NCBI RefSeq assembly: GCF_019139675.1
Contig: NZ_CP077077.1
Coordinates: 1,116,001-1,180,000 of the forward strand
DNA from: Pseudomonas maumuensis
GTDB lineage: Bacteria; Pseudomonadota; Gammaproteobacteria; Pseudomonadales; Pseudomonadaceae
DNA: 64,000 bases
Direction: 5' to 3'
In this document: positions 1 to 9,675 of the stretch, piece by piece
Numbering within the stretch: the first letter of the stretch is position 1
Layout: the number at the start of each line of letters is the position of its first letter
Position numbers and translations under genes: made by a program
Notes under the pieces: model-generated
What the model was told of the DNA's origin: nothing
The model's input: only the letters and a program-made list of their open reading frames with translations
Databases searched by the model: none

Positions 1-2
1 CC

Positions 3-1079
<1,077 letters not shown>

Positions 1080-1107
1080 TCGCTGATGCAGTAGTGTATG
1101 TCCAGGT

Positions 1108-1138
1108 TTACAGGTGGCACGCACAGTGCTACCTGTAA
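1108..1138 (+). other. Inverted repeat after mreB
   Basis: TTACAGGTGGCAC (1108-1120) and GTGCTACCTGTAA (1126-1138) pair with one mismatch around a 5-nt loop. No T-run follows, so it is not a classic terminator by itself. It stands just before the GC-rich terminator-like hairpin at 1149 and could act as an mRNA 3'-end stabiliser or processing signal for mreB. Confidence 0.6.
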
Positions 1139-1148
1139 GCGCTGTGCT

Positions 1149-1170
1149 GGCGCCCGCCCGGGCGCCTTTT
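1149..1170 (+). terminator. Terminator-like hairpin between mreB and mreC
   Basis: GGCGCCCG and CGGGCGCC (1149-1166) form a very strong stem that is followed directly by TTTT (1167-1170). This matches a rho-independent terminator. It lies inside the mreBCD cluster, so it probably lets only part of transcription continue into mreCD. Confidence 0.65.
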
Positions 1171-1243
1171 CCGTCAATCCGTAGCAGGCCGGTGCATTGC
1201 CCCATGTCCAATGACCTCCTGAGTCGTCCACGAGGAACGGCCC

Positions 1244-2281
1244 ATTAAACCGCTTTTCTCCAAGGGCCCCTCGCTGGGCGTTCGCCTGCTCGTGCTGGTC
1301 GTGCTGTCGGTCGCGCTGATGGTGGTCGACTCGCGCTTCGACCTGCTCAAGCCGGTGCGCAGCCAGATGGGTCTGGTGCTGATGGAATCCTACTGGATCA
1401 CCGACCTGCCGCAGCGCACGTGGCAAGGCGTGGCTGGCCAGTTCGGCAGCCGCACCGAACTGATCGCCGAGAACGAGAAACTCAAGACCGAGGCCCTGCT
1501 GTTGCAGGGGCGCCTGCAGAAACTGGCCGCCCTGACCGAGCAGAACGTGCGCCTGCGTGAGCTGCTCAACTCTTCGGCGCTGGTCAACGAGAAGGTCGAG
1601 GTCGCCGAGCTGATCGGTGTCGATCCCAATCCGTTCACCCACCGTATCCTGATCAACAAGGGCGAGCGCGATGGCGTGTTCCTCGGCCAGCCTGTGCTCG
1701 ATGCCCGTGGCCTGATGGGCCAGGTGGTCGAGCTGATGCCGTACACCGCGCGGGTACTGCTGCTTACCGACACCACCCACAGCATTCCGGTGCAGGTCAA
1801 TCGCAACGGCCTGCGCGCCATTGCCAGCGGCACGGGCAACCCGGAGCGCCTGGAGCTGCGCCACGTGGCCGACACCGCCGACATCAAGGAAGGCGACCTG
1901 CTGGTCAGTTCGGGCATGGGCCAGCGTTTCCCGGCGGGCTACCCGGTGGCCACGGTCAACGAAGTGATCCACGACTCCGGCCAGCCGTTCGCCATCGTTC
2001 GTGCCATCCCAACTGCCGCGCTCAACCGCAGCCGCTACATGCTGCTGGTGTTCAGCGACCGGCGCACACCCGAGGAACGCGCCACCGAGGCGGCGATCGC
2101 CCAGGAAGAGGCCGACCGTCAGGGCGCTGGCCACGGCCAGGCACCGGCCACGCCGGCTGCATCTGCGGCGGGTAGCGCGGTTCAGCCTGTGCCCGGCGCA
2201 GCCCCAGCGACTGCGACGCCTGCGGCAAGCCCGGCAGCGGTGCCCCCGGCGCCTGCGACCGCCCAACCCCGGAGACAATAA
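1244..2281 (+). CDS. mreC: Rod shape-determining protein MreC, probable ATT start
   Basis: MreC is a bitopic inner-membrane protein whose periplasmic coiled coil and beta domains organise PBP2 and link it to MreB. I place the start at ATT 1244: GAGGAA (1232-1237) lies 6 nt upstream, and the encoded IKPLFSKGPSL aligns residue for residue with the N terminus of E. coli MreC (MKPIFSRGPSL). The first conventional codon with a long ORF, GTG 1292, has no ribosome binding site and would remove part of the membrane helix. The frame is closed by TGA at 1220 and holds no ATG before 1292. After the helix come a coiled coil and the MreC beta domains. About 60 C-terminal residues are Ala/Pro-rich low complexity. 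The stop overlaps the mreD start (TAATG). Confidence 0.93.
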   Translation: MKPLFSKGPSLGVRLLVLVVLSVALMVVDSRFDLLKPVRSQMGLVLMESYWITDLPQRTWQGVAGQFGSRTELIAENEKLKTEALLLQGRLQKLAALTEQNVRLRELLNSSALVNEKVEVAELIGVDPNPFTHRILINKGERDGVFLGQPVLDARGLMGQVVELMPYTARVLLLTDTTHSIPVQVNRNGLRAIASGTGNPERLELRHVADTADIKEGDLLVSSGMGQRFPAGYPVATVNEVIHDSGQPFAIVRAIPTAALNRSRYMLLVFSDRRTPEERATEAAIAQEEADRQGAGHGQAPATPAASAAGSAVQPVPGAAPATATPAASPAAVPPAPATAQPRRQ

Positions 2282-2769
2282 TGGCCAGCACCCGTAGCAG
2301 AAACGGCTGGGCCATCTGGCTGACCTTCGCCATCGGCCTGTTGCTCAGCGTCTTGCCCATGCCGCAGTTCATGGAAGTGTTCCGGCCCATGTGGCTGGCC
2401 CTGCTGCTGGCCTTCTGGACCCTTGCGGTGCCGGGCAAGGTCGGCATGACCACCGCGTTCCTGCTTGGCCTGGCCGAGGACGTGCTGTACGGCACGCTGC
2501 TTGGCCAGAACGCCCTGATTCTTACCCTGATCACCTTCCTGGTGCTTTCGTTGCAGCAGCGCCTGCGCATGTTCCCCATGTGGCAGCAGAGCCTGGTGAT
2601 CCTGGTGATCTTCGGTATCGCCCAGTTGATCCAGCTGTGGCTCAGCGCGCTGACCGGCAATCGCCTGCCGACCCTGGCCCTGGTCTGGTCGGCGGTGATC
2701 AGCGCCTTGCTCTGGCCGTGGGTCAGCTTTGCCCTGCGCGGCCTGCGCCGTCGCCTGCATATCCACTGA
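2281..2769 (+). CDS. mreD: Rod shape-determining protein MreD
   Basis: MreD is a small polytopic inner-membrane component of the elongasome. The 162-residue protein is strongly hydrophobic with about five or six predicted membrane segments (for example WAIWLTFAIGLLLSVLPMP and the run after LVILVIFGIAQLI) and ends in a basic tail. Its ATG overlaps the mreC stop by one base, so it is likely to be translationally coupled. Length and position after mreC fit the family. Confidence 0.95.
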   Translation: MASTRSRNGWAIWLTFAIGLLLSVLPMPQFMEVFRPMWLALLLAFWTLAVPGKVGMTTAFLLGLAEDVLYGTLLGQNALILTLITFLVLSLQQRLRMFPMWQQSLVILVIFGIAQLIQLWLSALTGNRLPTLALVWSAVISALLWPWVSFALRGLRRRLHIH

Positions 2770-2798
2770 CGCGCCGCCACTGACAGGGAGATGTCCAC

Positions 2799-3398
2799 AT
2801 GACCCAGCTGTATCTGGCCTCCGGCTCGCCACGCCGCCGTGAACTGCTGACCCAGATCGGTGTGCCGTTCACCGTCGTCAGCGCACCCATCGATGAAACC
2901 CCGTTGCCGGGCGAAGCGCCGGCAGCCTACGTCGAGCGCCTGGCCCAGGCCAAGGCCGTGGCGGGCTTCGCCCACATCGATGGCGCAGGGGTGGTACTGG
3001 GCGCCGACACCACCGTGGTGCTCGATGGCCAGATCCTCGGCAAGCCGGAGAGTCGCGAGCAGGCGTTGGCCATGCTCGGCGACCTTTCCAAGCGCGAACA
3101 CCAGGTGCTTACCGCCGTGGCGCTGACCGATGGCCAGCGCAGTATCAGCCGCTGCGTCAGCACCACCGTGCGTTTTCGCACCATCTCCTTCGAGGAAGCG
3201 CTGCGCTACTGGGACAGCGGCGAACCTGTCGACAAGGCCGGTGGCTATGCCATCCAGGGCCTGGGCGCGGTGTTCGTCAGCGGCATCGAGGGCAGCTACT
3301 CGGCCGTGGTCGGATTGCCCCTGAGTGAAACCGCCGAACTGCTCGAGCAATTCGGCGTGCCATGTTGGCAACTGCAAGAGGGTTCCGCACAGCGCTAG
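2799..3398 (+). CDS. maf: Maf/YhdE-type nucleoside triphosphate pyrophosphatase (dTTP/UTP)
   Basis: Maf proteins hydrolyse non-canonical or specific NTPs to NMP and pyrophosphate as house-cleaning enzymes. The N terminus [12 protein letters not shown] (residues 6-17) carries the Maf substrate loop. [10 protein letters not shown] near residue 68 contains the catalytic acidic residue, and [12 protein letters not shown] near 147 is a family signature. The start [13 protein letters not shown] resembles E. coli YhdE (dTTP/UTP pyrophosphatase) more than YceF (7-methyl-GTP), so I favour the YhdE type. The 199-residue length is normal. It follows mreD by 29 bp, as in many gammaproteobacteria. Confidence 0.94.
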   Translation: MTQLYLASGSPRRRELLTQIGVPFTVVSAPIDETPLPGEAPAAYVERLAQAKAVAGFAHIDGAGVVLGADTTVVLDGQILGKPESREQALAMLGDLSKREHQVLTAVALTDGQRSISRCVSTTVRFRTISFEEALRYWDSGEPVDKAGGYAIQGLGAVFVSGIEGSYSAVVGLPLSETAELLEQFGVPCWQLQEGSAQR

Positions 3399-3452
3399 CC
3401 AGCCACGCCGCAGCAATCCATCATTACCACAGACCACTGACGAGAGCGCGCC

Positions 3453-4910
3453 ATGAGTGAAGAGATCCTGATCAACATCACCCCGATGGAATCACGCGTG
3501 GCGGTGGTGGAGAACGGAGTCCTGCAGGAGGTGCATGTAGAGCGCACCCAGCGGCGTGGCATCGTCGGCAACATCTACAAAGGCAAGGTAGTGCGGGTGT
3601 TGCCGGGCATGCAGGCGGCATTCGTCGATATCGGCCTGGAGCGGGCGGCGTTCATCCATGCCTCGGAAATCTCCCAGCGCGAAGGCTCGGCCGTGGAGAC
3701 CATCACCGCACTGGTTCATGAAGGCCAGGCACTGGTGGTCCAGGTCACCAAGGATCCCATCGGCAGCAAGGGCGCACGCCTGACTACCCAGCTTTCGATT
3801 CCGTCGCGCTACCTGGTGTACATGCCGCGCAGCAGCCATGTCGGCATCTCGCTCAAGATCGAGGAAGAAGCCGAGCGCGATCGCCTCAAGCAGGTGGTCA
3901 CCGACTGCATGGCCCAGGAAGACATGAAGGATGCCGGGGGGTTCATCCTGCGCACCGCCGCAGAGGGCGCCCGCGCGGAGGATATCCTCCAGGACATCCG
4001 CTACCTGCGCCGCCTGTGGGAGCAGATCGGCTCGCAGATCAAGACCTGCGGAGCGCCCGTGGTGATCTACGAGGACCTTGGCCTGGCGCTGCGGACCTTG
4101 CGCGACCTGGTCAACCCCAAGATCGAGAAGATCCGCATCGACTCGCGGGAGACCTTCCAGAAGACCACCCAGTTCGTGGCCGAATTGATGCCGGAGATCG
4201 CCGATCGCCTGGAGCACTACCCTGGCGAGCGGCCGATCTTCGACCTGTATGGGGTGGAGGACGAAATCCAGCGCGCCCTGGAGCGCAAGGTGCCGCTCAA
4301 GTCCGGCGGCTACCTGGTGGTCGACCCGGCGGAAGCAATGACCACCATCGACGTCAACACCGGTGCGTTCGTCGGCCATCGCAACCTTGAAGAGACCATC
4401 TTCAAGACCAACCTCGAGGCGGCCACCGCGATTGCCCGGCAACTGCGCCTGCGCAACATCGGCGGGATCATCATCATCGACTTCATCGACATGGAGGACG
4501 AGGAGCACCAGCGCCAGGTCCTGCGTACCCTGGAGAAGCAGCTCGAGCGTGATCATGCCAAGACCAACATCATCGGCATCACCGAGCTGGGCCTGGTGCA
4601 GATGACCCGCAAGCGCACCCGCGAAAGCCTCGAGCAGGTGCTGTGCGAACCCTGTGCGGCGTGCCAGGGGCGCGGCAAGCTGAAGACCCCCGAGACGATC
4701 TGTTACGAAATTTTCCGCGAGATCCTCCGTGAAGCCCGTGCCTACCAGGCCGAGGGCTATCGCGTGCTGGCCAACCAGAAGGTGGTGGATCGGCTGCTCG
4801 ATGAAGAATCGGGCAACGTCGCCGAACTAGAAGCGTTCATCGGGCGAACCATCCGCTTTCAGGTGGAGTCCATGTATTCCCAGGAACAATACGATGTGGT
4901 GCTGCTCTGA
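3453..4910 (+). CDS. rng: Ribonuclease G
   Basis: RNase G is the single-strand-specific endoribonuclease that matures the 16S rRNA 5' end and decays some mRNAs. The 485-residue protein has an S1 RNA-binding domain (about residues 35-130; GNIYKGKVVRVLPGMQAAFVDIGL) followed by the RNase E/G catalytic domain. MTTIDVNTGAFVGHRN (about 297-312) and the GGIIIIDFIDM strand hold the conserved metal-binding aspartates. CEPCAACQGRG near residue 403 resembles the zinc-link. There is no long C-terminal scaffold, so it is RNase G rather than RNase E. It sits between maf and yhdP, the usual neighbourhood. Confidence 0.97.
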   Translation: MSEEILINITPMESRVAVVENGVLQEVHVERTQRRGIVGNIYKGKVVRVLPGMQAAFVDIGLERAAFIHASEISQREGSAVETITALVHEGQALVVQVTKDPIGSKGARLTTQLSIPSRYLVYMPRSSHVGISLKIEEEAERDRLKQVVTDCMAQEDMKDAGGFILRTAAEGARAEDILQDIRYLRRLWEQIGSQIKTCGAPVVIYEDLGLALRTLRDLVNPKIEKIRIDSRETFQKTTQFVAELMPEIADRLEHYPGERPIFDLYGVEDEIQRALERKVPLKSGGYLVVDPAEAMTTIDVNTGAFVGHRNLEETIFKTNLEAATAIARQLRLRNIGGIIIIDFIDMEDEEHQRQVLRTLEKQLERDHAKTNIIGITELGLVQMTRKRTRESLEQVLCEPCAACQGRGKLKTPETICYEIFREILREARAYQAEGYRVLANQKVVDRLLDEESGNVAELEAFIGRTIRFQVESMYSQEQYDVVLL

Positions 4911-4998
4911 CCCCTTCTAACAGCGGTCGCCCCATGGACGGGCTGGCAAAGCGCTATACACCGGCCATAGTTAAGGGACGACTTGGAGGGCCTCGGCC

Positions 4999-7900
4999 AT
5001 GGAACGTCTGACCCGCGTTCTGAGCGCCTTGACCCGCTGGGGGCTGGTTATCTGCGCCCTGCTGGCGGTGCTGGTGGCGCTGTATGTCAGCCTCGGTCGG
5101 CAACTGGTGCCTCTGGTCGCCGAATACCGTGCAGACGCCGAACTCAAGGCCGAACAGGCCTTGGGCATGCCCGTGCATGTCGGGGCGCTCGAAGGACGCT
5201 GGAGCGGCTTGGCGCCGGTGCTGCGTGTACGTGACCTGCAACTGGGCGAAGGCGCCTCGGCGCTGCGCCTGGACGACGTCAAGCTGGTGCCTGACCTGTG
5301 GGCCAGCCTCAAGGCGCGTGAAGTGCGCCTGGCGCGCATCCAGCTCAGTGGGCTGCAACTGATCCTGCGCGAGAACGAGCAGGGCGGCTGGGCCTTGGAA
5401 GGCCTGCCGCACAAGGACGATGCGCCGCTGGATCCTGCGGATGCGCTCAAGCGTCTACGCCAACTCGGTCGAATCGATGCCTTCGACAGCCAGGTCACCT
5501 TGCATCCCTGGCAACGAGACCCCCTGACCCTCACCTACGTCAGCCTTGGCTTGCAGGCAGGCGCCTCGCGCCAGAGCCTCGACCTGCGCGCCACGCTGCC
5601 CGATGGCCAGCCCCTGGCCCTTAGCCTGAACAGCCGCGCCACGGCCAAGGCCTGGCGCGACGGGCGCGTGCAGGCTTACCTGAGCCTGCCGCAAAGCGAC
5701 TGGGCACGCTGGCTGCCGCCGCAGTTGCTGGGCCAATGGCAGGCCGGCGCGCTGCGCGCAGGTGGTGAGCTGTGGATCGACTGGCGGCAAGGGCAATTGC
5801 AGCAGGCGATGGTTCGCCTCAATGCGCCGCAGCTCAAGGGCGCCTACACCGGGCGCAAGGCCATCACCGTGGACAACCTGGCCCTGTCGGCATGGTTCCA
5901 GCGCCGGGACCAGGGCTTCGACGTCGTCGTCGACTCACTGGCCATGAGCCTTGGCAAGAGCCGTTGGGAGTCCCACCTGCAACTGGCACAGCGTCCGGGC
6001 CAGAACCCGGCCGAGGAAAGCTGGCAGGTGCAGGCGGACCGCCTCGACCTGACCCCGCTGACCCCGGTGATCGATGCCCTGGCGCCATTGCCGGACAAGC
6101 TGATGACCGTGGTCGATGCGCTCAAGGTCACCGGCGCCCTGCGCAACGTGCGCCTGGACATCCGACCCAAGGCCGAGGGCGATCAACGGCTGCAGTTTGC
6201 CGCCAATCTGGAGAAGGTCGGCTTCGACGCTTATCACGGCGCGCCGGCCGCCGGCAATGTCAGCGGGGCGATCAGCGGTGACCTCGGACACGGCGAGCTG
6301 CGCCTGGATACCCAGGCGTTCATGCTGCACCTGTACCCGATCTTCGGCAAACCCTGGCATTACCCGAAAGCCAATGCCCGCCTGGCCTGGACCCTGGACA
6401 AGGAGGCCTTCACCCTGGTCGCCCCCTACATCAAGGTGCTGGGTGACGAGGGCAAGATCGCCGCCGACTTCCTTATTCGCATCCACCTGCAGCCGGGCCA
6501 CGAAGACTACATGGACCTGCGCGTCGGCCTTACCGAAGGCGACGGCCGCTACACCGCCAAGTACCTGCCCGAAGTGCTCAGCCCCGCCCTGGACGAATGG
6601 CTGCGCAGCGCCATCGTCAAGGGCAATGTCGACGAGGGTTACTTCCAGTACCAGGGGTCGCTGCACCATGACGCGCCGCCCCATGCCCGCGATATCAGCC
6701 TGTTCTTCAAGGTGCATGACGCGGCGCTGGATTTCCAACCAGGCTGGCCGCAGGTGCAAAAGGTCGACGGTAATGTCTATATCGAAGATACCGGTGTACG
6801 CATCCAGGCCCATCATGGGCTGCTGCTGGACACCAAGGTCACGGATGTCAGCGTCGACATTCCCCATGTCGAAGGCGATCAGCACAGTCATCTGATCCTT
6901 GACGGAGATTTCGACGGCAGCCTCGGCGATGGCCTGAAGATCCTCAAGGAAGCGCCCATCGGCACGGGGGAGATCTTCGCCGGTTGGGAAGGCGAGGGGC
7001 CGCTCAAGGGCAAGGTCAAGCTCGATGTACCCCTGGCCCACGGGCAGCGGCCCAAGGTGCTGGTGAACTTCGCGACCGCCGACGCTACCTTGAAAGTGGC
7101 GCCACCGGCCCTGGAACTGAGCCAGCTGAAGGGCGACTTCAGCTTCGATCTCGACAAGGGCCTGAGCGGCAAGGACATCAGCCTGCACGCCTTTGGCAAG
7201 CCGGTCAGCGCCCAAATCACTGCCGAAGGGCAGGGTGGCCAGATCCAGACTCGTATCAACGCCAATGGCCAGGTCGCCCTCAAGGCCCTGACCGATTGGT
7301 TGCAGTATGCGCAGCCGCTGCCAGCTTCTGGCGAGTTGCCGTATCAACTGCAAGTGACACTGGGCAGCCGCGACAACCGCTTGACCGTGAATTCGTCGCT
7401 CAAGGGCCTGGCCATCGATCTGCCGGCGCCTTTTGGCAAGGCCGCCGCAGAGACCCGTGACAGCCGCTTCGGCCTGACCCTGCAGGGTCCGGAACGGCGC
7501 ATCGATGGCAGCTATGCGGACCTGGCCCGCTTCGCTTATGCCGCGCCTGCCGACAAGCTGGCCCAGGGGCGCGGCGAGCTGTTGCTGGGCACGGGCGAGG
7601 CCAGCTTGCCTTCCGGCCAGGGCCTGCGGGTGCGTGGCCGGCTCGAGACGCTGGACCTGGCCCCCTGGCAGCAGCAGATGGAGCGCCTCGCCGGCAAGGA
7701 TCCGGGCGGTAGCGCCCGGCAGAACCTGCAGAGCGTTGACCTCAGCATCGGTCAGCTCAAGGCGTTCGGCATGGACCTCAACCAGGCGGTGATCCGCCTG
7801 ATGCGTGGTGGTCCGGCCTGGGACTTGCGCCTGGATAGCCAGGAAGTCATCGGCAATGCACGCATTCCCGATGCCAAGGCCACACCCATGACCGTCCGTC

Positions 7901-8808
7901 TGCAGAGCCTGCGCCTGCCGCCAGCCGACCCGAATGAGGCCCAGGCCGAGAATGCGCCGGATCCTTTGGCCGGGTTCGACCCGCGCAAGGCGCCGCCGCT
8001 GGACCTGACCATCGACAAGCTGTACCGCGGCGACGACCTGTTCGGCAGCGCTGCCCTGAAGTTGCGCCAGACCCCCAGGGGTATGGCCATGAGCGATATC
8101 GACCTGGACCTCAAGGGGCTGCATATCGACGGCAGTGGTGGCTGGGAAGGCGAGCCAGGGAGCACGTCCAGCTGGTACAAGGGCCGCGTGGACGGTAAGA
8201 ATCTGGGCGATGTGCTCAAGGCCTGGGGCTTTGCCCCCACCGTCACCAGCCGCGACTTCCGCATGGATGTGGATGGCCGCTGGCCGGGATCGCCGGCCTG
8301 GGTCAGCCTCAATCGGTACTCGGGCAGCCTCGATGCGGCCCTGCGCAGCGGCCAGTTCGTCGAAGTCGAGGGCAGCGCCCAGGCCTTGCGGGTGTTCGGG
8401 CTGCTCAACTTCAATTCCATTGGCCGGCGCCTGCGCCTGGACTTCTCCGACCTGTTCAGCAAGGGCCTGGCCTACGATCGGGTCAAAGGCCTGCTGGTGG
8501 CTAGCGAAGGGGTCTATGTGACGCGTGAGCCGATCACCGTCACCGGCCCTTCGAGCAATTTCGAGCTCGACGGCACCATGGACTTCGTCCGTGATCGGGT
8601 CGATGCCAAGTTGCTGGTGACGTTGCCGGTCACCAACAACCTGCCGTTGGCGGCCTTGATCGTCGGTGCGCCAGCGGTCGGTGGCGCGCTGTTCCTGGTC
8701 GATCGCCTGATCGGTGACCGGGTGGCGCGCTTCGCCAGTGTTCACTATCGCGTCGAAGGTCCGGTCAAAGAGCCTAAAATCACCTTTGTGAAACCTTTCG
8801 ACAAGTAA
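4999..8808 (+). CDS. yhdP: YhdP family AsmA-like phospholipid transport protein
   Basis: YhdP is a very large inner-membrane-anchored periplasmic protein of the AsmA/VPS13-like bridge class. With TamB and YdbH it is implicated in moving phospholipids to the outer membrane. The 1269-residue product has one N-terminal membrane helix (about residues 14-34, WGLVICALLAVLVALYVSL), then a long region of repeated beta-rich segments, and AsmA_2-like sequence at the C terminus near GPSSNFELDGTMDFVRD. GGAGGG lies before ATG 4999. Length matches E. coli YhdP (about 1266). It stands between rng and the nitrilase gene as in other Pseudomonas. The long antisense ORFs over it are composition artefacts. Confidence 0.93.
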   Translation: MERLTRVLSALTRWGLVICALLAVLVALYVSLGRQLVPLVAEYRADAELKAEQALGMPVHVGALEGRWSGLAPVLRVRDLQLGEGASALRLDDVKLVPDLWASLKAREVRLARIQLSGLQLILRENEQGGWALEGLPHKDDAPLDPADALKRLRQLGRIDAFDSQVTLHPWQRDPLTLTYVSLGLQAGASRQSLDLRATLPDGQPLALSLNSRATAKAWRDGRVQAYLSLPQSDWARWLPPQLLGQWQAGALRAGGELWIDWRQGQLQQAMVRLNAPQLKGAYTGRKAITVDNLALSAWFQRRDQGFDVVVDSLAMSLGKSRWESHLQLAQRPGQNPAEESWQVQADRLDLTPLTPVIDALAPLPDKLMTVVDALKVTGALRNVRLDIRPKAEGDQRLQFAANLEKVGFDAYHGAPAAGNVSGAISGDLGHGELRLDTQAFMLHLYPIFGKPWHYPKANARLAWTLDKEAFTLVAPYIKVLGDEGKIAADFLIRIHLQPGHEDYMDLRVGLTEGDGRYTAKYLPEVLSPALDEWLRSAIVKGNVDEGYFQYQGSLHHDAPPHARDISLFFKVHDAALDFQPGWPQVQKVDGNVYIEDTGVRIQAHHGLLLDTKVTDVSVDIPHVEGDQHSHLILDGDFDGSLGDGLKILKEAPIGTGEIFAGWEGEGPLKGKVKLDVPLAHGQRPKVLVNFATADATLKVAPPALELSQLKGDFSFDLDKGLSGKDISLHAFGKPVSAQITAEGQGGQIQTRINANGQVALKALTDWLQYAQPLPASGELPYQLQVTLGSRDNRLTVNSSLKGLAIDLPAPFGKAAAETRDSRFGLTLQGPERRIDGSYADLARFAYAAPADKLAQGRGELLLGTGEASLPSGQGLRVRGRLETLDLAPWQQQMERLAGKDPGGSARQNLQSVDLSIGQLKAFGMDLNQAVIRLMRGGPAWDLRLDSQEVIGNARIPDAKATPMTVRLQSLRLPPADPNEAQAENAPDPLAGFDPRKAPPLDLTIDKLYRGDDLFGSAALKLRQTPRGMAMSDIDLDLKGLHIDGSGGWEGEPGSTSSWYKGRVDGKNLGDVLKAWGFAPTVTSRDFRMDVDGRWPGSPAWVSLNRYSGSLDAALRSGQFVEVEGSAQALRVFGLLNFNSIGRRLRLDFSDLFSKGLAYDRVKGLLVASEGVYVTREPITVTGPSSNFELDGTMDFVRDRVDAKLLVTLPVTNNLPLAALIVGAPAVGGALFLVDRLIGDRVARFASVHYRVEGPVKEPKITFVKPFDK

Positions 8809-8821
8809 CCCCGGGGTGGTC

Positions 8822-9673
8822 ATGACGTCAGCAGTGATCCAGATGGTCAGCCAGGACGATGTGCTGGCCAACCTGCAACGTGCCACGGCGCTGCTCGAGC
8901 AGGCCGCCGTCGGAGGCGCGCGTCTGGCCGTGCTGCCGGAAAACTTCGCCGCCATGGGCCGCCGCGACGCTGCGGCCATTGGTCGGGCCGAGGCGCTGGG
9001 CGAAGGGCCGATCCTGCCCTGGTTGAAACGCACCGCCCGCGACCTCAGGTTATGGATAGTTGCCGGTACTTTGCCGTTGCCGCCGGTCGGCCAGCCTGAG
9101 TCAAAGGCCCATGCCTGCTCGCTGCTGATCGACGAGCACGGTGAGATCGCCGCTCGCTACGACAAGCTGCACTTGTTCGATGTGGACGTGGCCGACAATC
9201 GCGGTCGCTACCGCGAGTCGGACGACTACGCCCACGGTAGCCAGGTGGTGGTGGCCGATACGCCGGTGGGGCGCCTTGGCCTGTCGGTGTGCTACGACCT
9301 GCGCTTCCCTGAGCTTTACAGCGCCCTGCGCGCCGCCGGGGCTGAACTGATCAGCGCGCCGGCGGCGTTCACCGCGGTGACCGGCGCGGCGCACTGGGAA
9401 GTGCTGATTCGCGCACGGGCCATCGAGACCCAGTGCTATGTATTGGCGGCCGCCCAGGGCGGCTTGCATCCGGGGCCGCGGGAAACCCACGGCCAGGCGG
9501 CGATCGTCGACCCCTGGGGGCGGATCGTCGCGCAACAGGCGCGGGGCGAGGCGGTGTTGCTCGCCACGCGCGATATTGAAGAACAGGCGTCCATCCGGGC
9601 GCGCATGCCGGTAACAACGCACCGGCGCTTTTTCTCGCAGGACGCCTTGCGGCCTGCGCATACCTCGGAGTGA
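8822..9673 (+). CDS. Carbon-nitrogen hydrolase (nitrilase superfamily, Nit-like amidase)
   Basis: This belongs to the nitrilase superfamily, which hydrolyses amide or nitrile C-N bonds. From ATG 8822 the Glu-Lys-Cys triad is clear: E40 in [10 protein letters not shown]115 in [10 protein letters not shown] and C157 in [13 protein letters not shown]. These contexts match the Nit1/Nit2 and deaminated-glutathione amidase branch, so repair of deaminated glutathione is plausible but unproven. I prefer ATG 8822 to GTG 8816 because the GGGG upstream is better spaced. It lies 13 bp after yhdP and its TGA is 2 bp before the tldD start, indicating one operon. Confidence 0.9.
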   Translation: MTSAVIQMVSQDDVLANLQRATALLEQAAVGGARLAVLPENFAAMGRRDAAAIGRAEALGEGPILPWLKRTARDLRLWIVAGTLPLPPVGQPESKAHACSLLIDEHGEIAARYDKLHLFDVDVADNRGRYRESDDYAHGSQVVVADTPVGRLGLSVCYDLRFPELYSALRAAGAELISAPAAFTAVTGAAHWEVLIRARAIETQCYVLAAAQGGLHPGPRETHGQAAIVDPWGRIVAQQARGEAVLLATRDIEEQASIRARMPVTTHRRFFSQDALRPAHTSE

Positions 9674-9675
9674 CT

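Noticed and set aside
5935..9033. 1032-codon open frame on the minus strand
   Set aside because: It is antisense to yhdP and the start of the nitrilase gene; the translation is Gln/Ala/Val-rich without domain features.
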